NCBI GenBank assembly: GCA_023230285.1
Contig: JALNXP010000001.1
Location: 1 to 32,321, forward strand
DNA from: Bacteroidales bacterium
GTDB taxonomy: Bacteria; Bacteroidota; Bacteroidia; Bacteroidales; BM520
Direction of reading: 5' to 3'
DNA length: 32,321 bases
Shown: in pieces, positions 24,719 through 32,321 of the stretch
Layout: the number at the start of each line of letters is the position of its first letter
Position numbering within the stretch: position 1 is the first letter of the stretch
The notes under the pieces: model-generated
Database searches by the model: none
The model's input: the letters and a program-made list of their open reading frames with translations, nothing else
What the model was told of the DNA's origin: nothing
Position numbers and translations under genes: made by a program

Positions 24719-25954
24719 ATGAATAGAGTTGTAGTTACCGGCATGGGAGCCATAACACCCATAGGCAATAATATCGAAACTTTTTGGAATAACCTCGTTA
24801 CCGGACATTGCGGTATAGATTTTATAAAATCTATACCTTCAGATGGCTTTCCGGTGAAGATAGCTGCCGAAATTAAGGATTTTAAACCCGAAGAGTTCGG
24901 TATCGATTTCGGCACTGTTCGCAGAACGGATTTGTTTACTCAATATGCTTTGGCGGCTGCTTATCAAGCTATGCAAAGTTGTGGCGACTTAGGAGTCGCT
25001 CCGGAGCGGCTTGGTGTTTACATAGGCTCCGGTGTCGGCGGCATCAAAACATTAACTAAAGAGATAACTAAATTAAATGCTGATGGCATTCAATGGGTGT
25101 CTCCGTTGTTTGTTCCAATGATGATAGTGAACATTGCAGCAGGCAATGTAGCTATAAAATATAATGCACAAGGACCCTGTCTGCCTATAGTCACGGCTTG
25201 TGCAACCTCAACTAACTCAATAGGAGAGGCTTATCGTGCAATAAAACACGGTTATGCAGATGCAATTATAGCCGGTGGTGCGGAAGCGGGCTTGGAGCCT
25301 ATTACTGTCGGCGGCTTTGCCAACTGTAAAGCACTGTCGCGCAGTGAAGACCCTAAAACAGCATCTCTGCCTTTCGACATAAGACGTCAGGGCTTCGTCA
25401 TTGGCGAAGGTGCCGGAATTGTCGTCCTCGAAGAGTATAATCATGCTAAACGACGTAACGCTAATATATTGGCGGAGGTCTGCGGCTACGGAAATACTTG
25501 TGACGCTTATCATGTTACAGCTCCTAAACCTGACGGTTCTTCGGCTGCCCGCTCTATTACAATGGCTCTCGATGAAGCCGGCTTCAATAGCAACAACGAC
25601 TTGCTGTATGTAAACGCCCATGGCACAGGGACACCATTAAATGATAAGTCTGAAACAGCTGCTATCAAACTTGCTTTAGGAGATACAGTAGCTCATAAAA
25701 CTTTGGTGTCCTCCAATAAATCTATGATAGGACACATGCTTGGTGCCGCCGGTGCAGTGGAGTTGATAGCAACAGTATTGTCTGTTAATAAAGGAATAAT
25801 TCCACCAACAATAGGTCTCGATGAACCTGACCCTTGTTGCGATTTAGATTATGTTCCAAATAAAGCCCGTGAATTTGCTGCCTCTATAGCAATATCAAAT
25901 TCGTTAGGTTTCGGCGGACATAATGCAACAGTCGCAGTGAGGAAAATTGTTTAA
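24719..25954 (+). CDS. fabF: Beta-ketoacyl-ACP synthase II (FabF)
   Basis: The protein has 411 residues. The Cys-His-His triad is intact: Cys161 in VTACATSTNSIGEAY, His301 in NAHGTGTPLNDKSE and His339 in SMIGHMLGAAGA. The start RVVVTGMGAITPIGNN and the end NSLGFGGHNATVAV are canonical. It elongates acyl-ACP with malonyl-ACP. It follows fabK closely, but a 152-base gap with a large inverted repeat separates it from fabZ. fabD, fabG and acpP, often located in such clusters, are missing here and must be elsewhere. Confidence 0.95.
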   Translation: MNRVVVTGMGAITPIGNNIETFWNNLVTGHCGIDFIKSIPSDGFPVKIAAEIKDFKPEEFGIDFGTVRRTDLFTQYALAAAYQAMQSCGDLGVAPERLGVYIGSGVGGIKTLTKEITKLNADGIQWVSPLFVPMMIVNIAAGNVAIKYNAQGPCLPIVTACATSTNSIGEAYRAIKHGYADAIIAGGAEAGLEPITVGGFANCKALSRSEDPKTASLPFDIRRQGFVIGEGAGIVVLEEYNHAKRRNANILAEVCGYGNTCDAYHVTAPKPDGSSAARSITMALDEAGFNSNNDLLYVNAHGTGTPLNDKSETAAIKLALGDTVAHKTLVSSNKSMIGHMLGAAGAVELIATVLSVNKGIIPPTIGLDEPDPCCDLDYVPNKAREFAASIAISNSLGFGGHNATVAVRKIV

Positions 25955-26001
25955 CGTTTAATGTGTTAGTGACATTAGTGATTTTAAATTAGTAAATAAA
26001 C

Positions 26002-26090
26002 AGATAGTGGATAATGATTGTGTGTTGGTTTAAATAATAAATTAATCTACCGTATTCAGCAAATATGTACACAGTCATTATCCAGTATCT
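26002..26090. repeat. 22-base inverted repeat, 45-base spacer, between fabF and fabZ
   Basis: The left arm (26002-26023) and right arm (26069-26090) match as reverse complements at 20 of 22 positions; the inner core GGATAATGA/TCATTATCC is exact. The element fills most of the 152-base fabF-fabZ gap. It could be a strong RNA hairpin that tunes fabZ expression, a dimer operator or a small degenerate mobile repeat. No T-run follows the right arm, so it is not a standard terminator. Confidence 0.75.
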
Positions 26091-26106
26091 TAAATTATAA
26101 AAGCCA

Positions 26107-26538
26107 ATGAATAGAGAAGAAATTAAAAAATATATTCCGCATAGAGAGCCTATGTTATTAGTTGACAACATAGATATTGATGAAAACAAGATAGCTCATG
26201 CAACATATAAAGTTACCGGTGAAGAATTTTTTTTAAAAGGTCATTTTCCCGGTAATCCTGTTGTGCCGGGTGTCATTTTATGTGAAATAATGGCACAATC
26301 TTGTTGTCTTTTGATAGGTGATGAGCTGTTTGGAAGAACACCGCTGTATGCCGGAATAGATAAAGTGAAATTTAAAAGGAAGGTTGTTCCCGGAGATTTG
26401 ATAGAAGTTACGGCTCAAATAGTGAATAGACGTGCCCTGGTGTTTTTTGTGGAAGCTGAAGCTCGCGTGGAAAATGACCTTTGCGTGAAAGGCAGTCTGT
26501 CTTTTATATTGATAGATAACGATAAGTTAGATTTATAA
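26107..26538 (+). CDS. fabZ: 3-hydroxyacyl-ACP dehydratase (FabZ)
   Basis: The protein has 143 residues, a single hotdog domain. IPHREPMLLVD opens it; catalytic His46 is in KGHFPGNPVVPG and Glu60 in CEIMAQSCC. It dehydrates 3-hydroxyacyl-ACP to enoyl-ACP, feeding FabK. In many Bacteroidota FabZ is fused to LpxC; here it is a free-standing, clostridial-looking form (CEIMAQSCCLL, IDKVKFKRKVVPGD). It may be an additional copy. Its stop overlaps the convergent binding-lipoprotein gene by 6 bases. Transcription is either from fabH through the inverted repeat or from a promoter near it. Confidence 0.93.
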   Translation: MNREEIKKYIPHREPMLLVDNIDIDENKIAHATYKVTGEEFFLKGHFPGNPVVPGVILCEIMAQSCCLLIGDELFGRTPLYAGIDKVKFKRKVVPGDLIEVTAQIVNRRALVFFVEAEARVENDLCVKGSLSFILIDNDKLDL

Positions 26539-27615
26539 TCTTATGATTTTGTAATATTTTGGAGTGTAAGTTTCATCTTGCATGCCGCCTTGTGCAAATA
26601 TAAAATCTTTTAATACTATATCAGGTTCTACAACGTCTTCAATATAATATGGCGTATACATGGCATTGCACACTATTACTTTTTTTGCCTTAACTGCCTT
26701 AAAATTACGATAATAGTCGTTTAAATTGTTGAAATAATCAGTAGTAATTTCAGCGGTATATTGTGTTACGTAGCGCATATACTCTGTTTTAGCACCCACT
26801 GTTATTGCTGTTTCCGGCGATACAGCAAAACTTCCTACATGATTGTCATCTTTCCATACATAATCGAAACCGGCATCTTGATAAAATTTAGCCATATAGC
26901 TTTTCCCGCCTGAAGTGTACCAATAACCGTTATATTCTATAAGGTCGGCTATTTGTGGTTTCACCGTTTCATTTTTATATTTTGAAGCATACAGATTATA
27001 TTCTTCGACTATCGTATTATACAGGACATTAGCGGTGCTATCTTCACAAAAAAGGAATCCGAAGAACTTTATCCACTCCATGCGTCCTAAAGGATGTGTT
27101 TCCAAATATTCCAACACAGGAAGTACCGTCAACTTTGAGGACTTAATGGTAGCATAATCATCGCTATTGAATTCATTCATAAAAACATACTTAGGACGTA
27201 ATGCTAACAGAACTTCTATACGTGTACCGCCGCCTAAAGTTACTTCTTTTATTGCACTTTTGTTTAATTTTTTGAAAACAGATGAATAGATGAAGTAACT
27301 GCTGTCGGGGATGCCAACTACATCTTCAATATGACCGATTTTATCTAAAAATGCAAGATGAGTGGTCGAAAAACAGGCGGATTTTCCGGAAGTGGACATG
27401 GAATCAACAGGTATGTAAGTGTCGGAAACCACTTGTGTGGTGTCGGAAGGATTTCTGATGATTATGTGATAATTGTCGTCATCTTTTGTGACGAGAAAAC
27501 CTTTCGCATAAATAGGTCGTAATACAACTTGTTCGTCATTATAGGTGTTACGAGTGTCACACGCGGTGATAATGAGCAATAAACATAAAAAAACAAATGA
27601 ATTATTGAATTTCAT
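26533..27615 (-). CDS. Periplasmic-binding lipoprotein, BtuF/FecB-like, orphan
   Basis: The ATG at 27613-27615 gives 360 residues and a clear lipoprotein signal (FVFLCLLLIITAC, Cys19); the upstream in-frame start at 27669 would overlap truA and hide it. The mature protein has the two-lobed layout of class III binding proteins: ACFSTTHLAFLDKIGHIEDVVGIPD, then ALRPKYVFMNEFN, a long helix, and a second lobe with GGKSYMAKFYQDAGFDYVWKDD and SPETAITVGAKTEY. These proteins bind iron-siderophores, haem or cobalamin. No FecCD permease, ATPase or TonB receptor is beside it. It ends the minus-strand operon, 29 bases after truA. Confidence 0.87.
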   Translation of the reverse strand: MKFNNSFVFLCLLLIITACDTRNTYNDEQVVLRPIYAKGFLVTKDDDNYHIIIRNPSDTTQVVSDTYIPVDSMSTSGKSACFSTTHLAFLDKIGHIEDVVGIPDSSYFIYSSVFKKLNKSAIKEVTLGGGTRIEVLLALRPKYVFMNEFNSDDYATIKSSKLTVLPVLEYLETHPLGRMEWIKFFGFLFCEDSTANVLYNTIVEEYNLYASKYKNETVKPQIADLIEYNGYWYTSGGKSYMAKFYQDAGFDYVWKDDNHVGSFAVSPETAITVGAKTEYMRYVTQYTAEITTDYFNNLNDYYRNFKAVKAKKVIVCNAMYTPYYIEDVVEPDIVLKDFIFAQGGMQDETYTPKYYKIIRL

Positions 27616-27644
27616 AATAGACAAAATAAACTTTTTAAATTGAT

Positions 27645-28379
27645 TTAGTATTCTACTTTTATCAAACACAGACCTTTTGCCGGCACTGAAGCTCCTGCGT
27701 TATTACGGCTTTTACTTTCTATAACAGCTTCAAAGTCATCTAAAGAAATTTTTTCTGTGCCGATATCTAACATTGTTCCGCAAATTGCTCGTACCATATT
27801 TCTTAGAAATCTGTCGGCACTGATTGTAAAGTCAACGATATGCTCATGTCTTTCCCATTTTGCATACGATATAACGCAGTTATTTGTAGCAACTTGTGTA
27901 CCTGTTTTGGAAAAGCATGAAAAGTCCACATATTCTCTTAGAATTTCAGAGGCTTCATTCATGAGTTCCAAGTTTAGCTTATATGGAAAATGATATGCAA
28001 AATCGAACAAAAAAGGGTCTTTTTCAGTGATGATAGTATATCTATAAGTTCTTTCCTTAGCCGAAAATCTTGCGTGAAACTCCTGATTATCAGGGATAAA
28101 AGCTTTTATTATTTTGATGTCCGGCGGTAAAAAGCCGTTCAATTTATATTTTAGCTGTTCCAAAGAATATGGCAAGTCGTTGTTTAAGTCAAAATGAAGA
28201 TAAAAGTCGGAGGCATGAACGCCGGTGTCGGTTCTGCCGCAGCCTACAACTTCTATTTTATTTTTCAAGATAAGAGAAAGTCCTTTTTCTATGATTTCCT
28301 GCACGCTAATGGCGTTAGGCTGAATTTGCCAGCCGTGATAATTACTGCCGTTATATTGAAGATTCAAAAAAATGCGCAT
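27645..28379 (-). CDS. truA: tRNA pseudouridine(38-40) synthase TruA
   Basis: The protein has 244 residues. The catalytic Asp51 lies in GCGRTDTGVHA. YNGSNYHGWQIQ at the start and FLRNMVRAICGTMLDIG near the end are TruA signatures. It makes pseudouridine in the anticodon stem-loop of many tRNAs. Length is typical. It begins 1 base after the DUF456 stop, so the two genes are translationally linked. Confidence 0.95.
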   Translation of the reverse strand: MRIFLNLQYNGSNYHGWQIQPNAISVQEIIEKGLSLILKNKIEVVGCGRTDTGVHASDFYLHFDLNNDLPYSLEQLKYKLNGFLPPDIKIIKAFIPDNQEFHARFSAKERTYRYTIITEKDPFLFDFAYHFPYKLNLELMNEASEILREYVDFSCFSKTGTQVATNNCVISYAKWERHEHIVDFTISADRFLRNMVRAICGTMLDIGTEKISLDDFEAVIESKSRNNAGASVPAKGLCLIKVEY

Positions 28380-28380
28380 G

Positions 28381-28854
28381 CTAAAATAAAGCCTTAAAGA
28401 ACTCGTAAGTTATCCAGCCGGAAGTCATCAACTTAAGTCCGGTTCCGCACACAAAACCTATCAAAGAGCCGATGCCTGATTTAAAAGCCACTTTAGAATC
28501 TTTACCATAAAGCAGTTCGCCGATTACAGCACCGGCAAACGGACCGATAATTATTCCGTAAGGAGCAAAGAAAAAGCCTATTATCAAGCCTATTGTTGCG
28601 CCCCACGTACCCCATTTGGTGCCGCCTAATTTTTTTGTGCCAAATATCGGAATGACATTATCTATAATAGTTACAACTACAACAATGACAGCCAATAACC
28701 ACATATATTTAGAAGTAAACGGGTGTTTGCTTGAAAGTTGAAGCAACAACAAGCCGATAAAAGAAATGGGAGGTCCTGGCAATATAGGTAATATACAACC
28801 GCATAAACCTATCAAAATTAAAACTCCTCCAAATATATAAAGAAAAATATCCAT
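28381..28854 (-). CDS. DUF456 family membrane protein
   Basis: The ATG at 28852-28854 gives 157 residues; a longer start would overlap the upstream gene. It is strongly hydrophobic with about four helices. The family signature is GCILPILPGPPISFIGLLLL near the N-terminus, and a second Gly-rich helical part, KWGTWGATIGLIIGFFFAPYG and GPFAGAVIGELLYG, follows with glycine-zipper-like packing. The function of DUF456 proteins is not known. It sits 10 bases after the DUF3078 gene and 1 base before truA. Confidence 0.92.
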   Translation of the reverse strand: MDIFLYIFGGVLILIGLCGCILPILPGPPISFIGLLLLQLSSKHPFTSKYMWLLAVIVVVVTIIDNVIPIFGTKKLGGTKWGTWGATIGLIIGFFFAPYGIIIGPFAGAVIGELLYGKDSKVAFKSGIGSLIGFVCGTGLKLMTSGWITYEFFKALF

Positions 28855-28864
28855 AGTAAAATAA

Positions 28865-29884
28865 TTAAAATGCAAACGACAGAGCTATACCTAAATTTTC
28901 TAAAAATTGTAATTTAGGTATTTCTTTAATTTTAACCTGCACTCCATCAACTTCTTCATAAACAGCAAATTTTATATTGTCATCATAGATGATACGCCAA
29001 TATATATTTGTAGTAAAATGTTTTGTAATCAAAAAGGAGCATTTTGATTCCCAGTCGACATCAAAATTCCAACGATTTGTAATATCTTCATCAAGATAAT
29101 TGTTGTGCAGTTCAAATTTTGAGGTAATGACAATTTTTTCTTTTATGGTATGATTGTATTTGAGTACAAAGTTAAAGCCTAATTCAGAGCGTAGCTGATT
29201 GCCCTGAGTTAAAATAGTCACTCCATCTTCGGCATAAACAGCCGGCGTTACGCCATAAGCACCGGCATTAGCAAGTTTTTCATCTGCAACGAATGTAAAT
29301 TTGCCTGAAATCGGAGATAAAAAAACAGACAATTGTTTTATAGGGACAACGTCAACACCAAAAGACAAGGTGAGATAACCCGGTGCGAAAAATCGTGAGA
29401 CTATCACAGAATCATTAGGATAAGTATAACCGTTAGAAAATTGAGTCTTGAAATCGAGTAGGAGAGAGTAAGATAACTTTTTCCATACTTTGTAGTTAAG
29501 CTGTGAATAAAAGTTCAGCTTGTCTTCCGTCTTTCTTTGCGGTGCAGCGATTTCTTTAGACAGAAACATATAGCCGTAGCCTACATTCATGGTATTATTG
29601 AATGTTATAATGTTGCGTTCATATTTCAAGTTGGCATCTAATCCGGCAACTCCGGAAACAGAACTGTTGCCACCCGCAGCCCAATTCGAGTATGCGTATT
29701 GACTTAATGTTAAAGATGTTTTAACTTTATGAGACCAATAACATGTGTCCTTTTTCAAACTATCGCTGACAATTGTATTGGAAGAATCAGGAAAGTTACA
29801 GCATAAATCTATTGCCTTTGCCGTCAAGGGCAAAGTAAGGCAACATAACAAGATCAATGCTGAAATAATTCCTGAAAACTTCAT
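28865..29884 (-). CDS. DUF3078 family protein, probable outer membrane beta-barrel
   Basis: The protein has 339 residues with a signal peptide of about 24 (LLCCLTLPLTAKA). The mature part contains TSLTLSQYAYSNWAAGG, the DUF3078 hallmark, followed by a series of amphipathic strands with alternating aromatic and polar residues (IITFNNTMNVGYGYM, YFSQLNYKVWKKLSYSLLLDF-like region) and ends in Phe-Ala-Phe, as expected of a Bam-assembled barrel. The family's role is unknown. It follows the peptidase by 5 bases. Confidence 0.88.
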   Translation of the reverse strand: MKFSGIISALILLCCLTLPLTAKAIDLCCNFPDSSNTIVSDSLKKDTCYWSHKVKTSLTLSQYAYSNWAAGGNSSVSGVAGLDANLKYERNIITFNNTMNVGYGYMFLSKEIAAPQRKTEDKLNFYSQLNYKVWKKLSYSLLLDFKTQFSNGYTYPNDSVIVSRFFAPGYLTLSFGVDVVPIKQLSVFLSPISGKFTFVADEKLANAGAYGVTPAVYAEDGVTILTQGNQLRSELGFNFVLKYNHTIKEKIVITSKFELHNNYLDEDITNRWNFDVDWESKCSFLITKHFTTNIYWRIIYDDNIKFAVYEEVDGVQVKIKEIPKLQFLENLGIALSFAF

Positions 29885-29889
29885 AAATG

Positions 29890-31911
29890 TTATTTTAGAT
29901 AAGTGTCAAGCCATGATTTAAACTCACGTTGCCATAACACGGCATTTTGTGGTAACACCACAAAATGGGTTTCATTATTGAAGAATAACAACTTTGATGG
30001 TACGCCGAGCAGCTGTGCGCAATTGAAAGCTTCAAGACTCTGAGTATACGGAATTCTGTAATCATGTTCGCCAACAATAATTAAGATAGGCGTATTCCAA
30101 TTTTGTACATACAGATGTGGTGAATATTTATAGCTTTTCGGCTCCGGTTTTTGCCAATAAGGACCTTCATAATCATGATTTGTGAAGAATACTTCTTCAG
30201 TTGAGCCGTACATGCTGTAAAAGTCGAAGATGCCGCAATGTGCGATAAAGGCTTTAAATCTGTTTTCATGATGACCTGCCAACCAATATACGGAGTATCC
30301 GCCGTAGCTTGCTCCGACAGCCCCCATTCTGTCAGCATCTATAAAAGGTTCCTTGGAAATTACGTCAACAGCTTGCAAATAATCTTGCTGGTTAAGTCCG
30401 CCGTAGTCGCCGCTAATCTGGTCTGTCCATTCCTGACCGAAAGTAGTGACGCCGCGTCTGTTAGGCGCAATTACAACATAGCCGTTGGCAGCCATCATCT
30501 GGAAGTTCCAGCGGTACGACCAAAATTGGCTCAACGCCGACTGTGGACCGCCCTCACAATATAAAATCGCAGGATACTTCTGCGAAGCATCAAAGAACGG
30601 CGGATATATAACCCATACCAACATGTCTTTGCCGTCAACAGTTTTAATCCATCTCTCTTCGACATTGCCCATCTCTATAGATGAAAGCAATTCGTCATTT
30701 ACGTGCGATAAAACAGTTTCTGCCCCGCTTGTAATATTGACTTTATAAATAGCAGTAGGCATCGACATAGACTGCTTTGCTCCTATAATAAAACCATCGC
30801 CAAGTACATATTCTACATAATCATGTTGTCCTTTAGTGATTTGGGTGATGTCTTTGGTCTTTGGATTGATGTAATATATCTGTTTGGTTGCATTATGTCC
30901 GCTGAGGAAATATAATCTGTCTTCTTTAGCATTCCATTGATAATTATTACAACTTTGGTCAAAGTTTTCTGTAAGACAGCTAACTTTCTCATTTCCAAAA
31001 TCATAGAGCATGATTCTTTCTTTGTCGGCTTCAAATCCGGGTGTTTCCATGCTTTTCCACGTCAAATATCTGCCGGAAGGCGAAAAAACAGGGTCGTGGT
31101 CGTAGCCTAAGTTAAATTCGCTTATGTTTGTTGTTTTGCCACTTGCCACATCATAAATATAAATATCAGAATTAGTGCTAACGGCATATTCGCGTCCTAC
31201 TAATTTTTTGCATGTATAAGCCAATTTAGTTCCATCGGGAGACCAATCTATTTGCTCTATGCCACCCCACGGGTTCATAGGAGTGTCGTACCTCATGCCG
31301 GCTAAAACATCAACGCCGACAGCTATTTTGTCGTTAATAAGTGTGGTGACAAATGGGTGACTGTAAGCATAATCATGCCATGTATCCCAATGACGATACA
31401 TTAAATCTTCGATAATTCGGACGTTTGTCATTTGTAAATCAGGATAAACATCGGTAGGTGACTTGTCTAATTTAACATCTTGAGTATAAACAAGATGAAT
31501 ACCGTCAGGAGCGAACTTGAAAGCATTGATACCACCTTCGATATAGCTAATCTGTCTAATATTCCCGCCATCATAATTCATTGAAAATATCTGCATGGCA
31601 TCATCAGCAACGGCTAAATAATATATTTCGGATTTAGTTGGGTGAAATACGGCATTGTATTCGGAAGATGGTGTATTAGTGAGCTTTACGGTTTTATCAC
31701 TGTCGATATAGGTCAAATATAAATCTCTGTTAGATTTATTGGTTGACAGGTCGTAAAAAGTTACGCCATATAGGACGGCGGCGTTATCCGGCGAGAGTTG
31801 GATTTCGCTGATACGTCCCATTTTCCACATATCTTCGGGTATCATAGCATGTTTTTGACACATAGACATAACAGGTAAACAAATCATAAATAGAACGATA
31901 AATTTCTTCAT
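29890..31911 (-). CDS. dpp5: S9-family dipeptidyl peptidase, DPP5-like
   Basis: The protein has 673 residues with a short signal peptide (FIVLFMICLPVMSMC). An N-terminal seven-bladed-type propeller (about 20-400) contains repeated SPDG-like turns. The C-terminal alpha/beta hydrolase has its triad: Ser535 in GASYGGYSVYWLAGHH, Asp617 in VGEHDYRIPY and His649 in NETHFVV. The layout and segments such as ILYCEGGPQSALSQFWSYRWN closely recall Porphyromonas gingivalis DPP5, which releases dipeptides with hydrophobic or Ala residues at P1 in the periplasm. This suggests an amino-acid-fermenting or peptide-using lifestyle. The last residues, SWLDTYLK, end the domain without a T9SS sorting domain. It heads a five-gene minus-strand operon. 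Confidence 0.92.
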   Translation of the reverse strand: MKKFIVLFMICLPVMSMCQKHAMIPEDMWKMGRISEIQLSPDNAAVLYGVTFYDLSTNKSNRDLYLTYIDSDKTVKLTNTPSSEYNAVFHPTKSEIYYLAVADDAMQIFSMNYDGGNIRQISYIEGGINAFKFAPDGIHLVYTQDVKLDKSPTDVYPDLQMTNVRIIEDLMYRHWDTWHDYAYSHPFVTTLINDKIAVGVDVLAGMRYDTPMNPWGGIEQIDWSPDGTKLAYTCKKLVGREYAVSTNSDIYIYDVASGKTTNISEFNLGYDHDPVFSPSGRYLTWKSMETPGFEADKERIMLYDFGNEKVSCLTENFDQSCNNYQWNAKEDRLYFLSGHNATKQIYYINPKTKDITQITKGQHDYVEYVLGDGFIIGAKQSMSMPTAIYKVNITSGAETVLSHVNDELLSSIEMGNVEERWIKTVDGKDMLVWVIYPPFFDASQKYPAILYCEGGPQSALSQFWSYRWNFQMMAANGYVVIAPNRRGVTTFGQEWTDQISGDYGGLNQQDYLQAVDVISKEPFIDADRMGAVGASYGGYSVYWLAGHHENRFKAFIAHCGIFDFYSMYGSTEEVFFTNHDYEGPYWQKPEPKSYKYSPHLYVQNWNTPILIIVGEHDYRIPYTQSLEAFNCAQLLGVPSKLLFFNNETHFVVLPQNAVLWQREFKSWLDTYLK

Positions 31912-31944
31912 ATTGATATATTATTAAGATAATTAAACAAATTG

Positions 31945-31952
31945 CGAAGTTA
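31945..31952 (-). promoter_or_regulatory. Weak candidate -7 element for the peptidase operon
   Basis: On the minus strand the bases read TAACTTCG, one mismatch from TAnnTTTG, 33 bases before the peptidase ATG. No -33 match was found, so support is modest. Confidence 0.3.
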
Positions 31953-32176
31953 TAAGATTTTTTTGAATTAAACAGAATAATAAGGTAAACATGACGAAAA
32001 AATTTTATGGCGTAGATTCAAGTAGCATTGCGAAAATACAATAAAGAGTTGAGAAATATAGATTTAAAGGTGTAATTTTTGATATTATGTCAAATTTGCA
32101 TTAGTTGCATTTGATTTTAAAGTGTTTATAATCAAGATGTTTATTTGCATATATTGTTTTTCTATTTTTTCTTCTT

Positions 32177-32285
32177 TTACTTTTTTATGATTAGAAAAGT
32201 AACAAAAAAGTCTTCCGCTGCGTCAAAACCACATCAGCCAAGGCGGGTCTGCATTGTTGCTTTGCAACAATTTTGGGTTTGCCTT
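32177..32285. repeat. Repeat-like block with nested inverted repeats
   Basis: TTACTTTT (32177-32184) pairs with AAAAGTAA (32195-32202). AAGGC (32240-32244) pairs with GCCTT (32281-32285) and encloses a perfect 8-base stem, ATTGTTGC (32253-32260) and GCAACAAT (32264-32271). The base composition, with a GC-richer segment such as AAGGCGGGTCTGC, departs from its AT-rich surroundings. It resembles interspersed palindromic intergenic repeats of Bacteroidota, but only one copy is in the window. Confidence 0.5.
32253..32274 (+). terminator. Possible intrinsic terminator at right edge
   Basis: An 8-base perfect stem, ATTGTTGC/GCAACAAT with a TTT loop, is followed by only a short T-run (TTTT including the last stem base). 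It would act on plus-strand transcripts, but no plus-strand gene precedes it nearby. Confidence 0.35.
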
Positions 32286-32321
32286 ATCAGTTTATAAATT
32301 CTCTGACATGACCCCGTAGGG

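Larger units (their letters stand above)
31912..32321. other. 410-base non-coding region at the right edge
   Basis: No convincing frame is present. The left half holds the weak peptidase promoter. Around 32096-32113 a 9-base unit occurs twice in tandem (TTGCATTAG, TTGCATTTG). From 32177 on lies a distinct block with several inverted repeats, described separately. The next gene is outside the window. Confidence 0.6.

Noticed and set aside
26002..26090. Pair of DnaA boxes
   Set aside because: The arms contain TTATCCACT and TTATCCAGT, each short of TTATCCACA, and the same strings appear by chance inside other genes.
31912..32321. tRNA or other structured RNA gene at the right edge
   Set aside because: The stems present do not form a cloverleaf and no conserved tRNA boxes are visible.

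Overview
This window is from the chromosome of a Bacteroidota bacterium, most likely Bacteroidales and AT-rich. The evidence is the gene content: DUF4954, DUF3078 and DUF456 proteins, a TPR/PD40/OmpA protein, a DPP5-type S9 peptidase and a MacB-like exporter with two separate permeases. Several intergenic regions also carry the Bacteroidota sigma -7 element TAnnTTTG, and Shine-Dalgarno sequences are largely absent. I see no phage, insertion sequence, CRISPR array, tRNA or rRNA. Almost everything is chromosomal housekeeping or envelope biology.

Layout. 1-1212: C-terminal part of a UvrD/RecB-type helicase-nuclease, cut by the window edge. 1322-2272: an exported Ala-rich protein of unknown function. 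2295-7962 (minus): a five-gene tripartite efflux operon, in transcription order ATPase, permease, permease, HlyD adaptor, TolC. A compact, nearly symmetric divergent promoter at about 8076-8120 separates it from a Na/phosphate cotransporter with a PhoU domain (8147-9886, plus). 10016-15814 (plus): a very tight four-gene unit with a DUF4954 left-handed beta-helix protein, a GT4 glycosyltransferase, a PorE-like TPR/PD40/regulatory-domain/OmpA protein and a lipoprotein DNA/RNA nuclease. 15811-17974 (minus): dnaA followed by an RsmI-like methyltransferase. 18314-21535 (minus): DMT transporter, 5'-nucleotidase/metallophosphatase and an IMPACT (YigZ) protein. 21586-22440 (plus): prmC.

22771-26538 (plus): fabH, fabK, fabF and fabZ, a partial type II fatty-acid synthase set whose order and protein flavour resemble clostridial clusters. 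It is preceded by a 330-base leader that holds a -7 box, paired direct repeats and a good intrinsic terminator. A 22-base inverted repeat lies between fabF and fabZ. 26533-31911 (minus): an apparent operon of a DPP5-like peptidase, DUF3078 outer-membrane protein, DUF456 membrane protein, truA and an orphan periplasmic-binding lipoprotein. 31912-32321: non-coding, ending in a repeat-like block with nested inverted repeats.

The parts most worth following are the possible attenuated leader and clostridial origin of the fab cluster, the DUF4954/GT4/PorE-like/nuclease unit, and the inverted repeat between fabF and fabZ. No wholly new defence or mobile system is evident.
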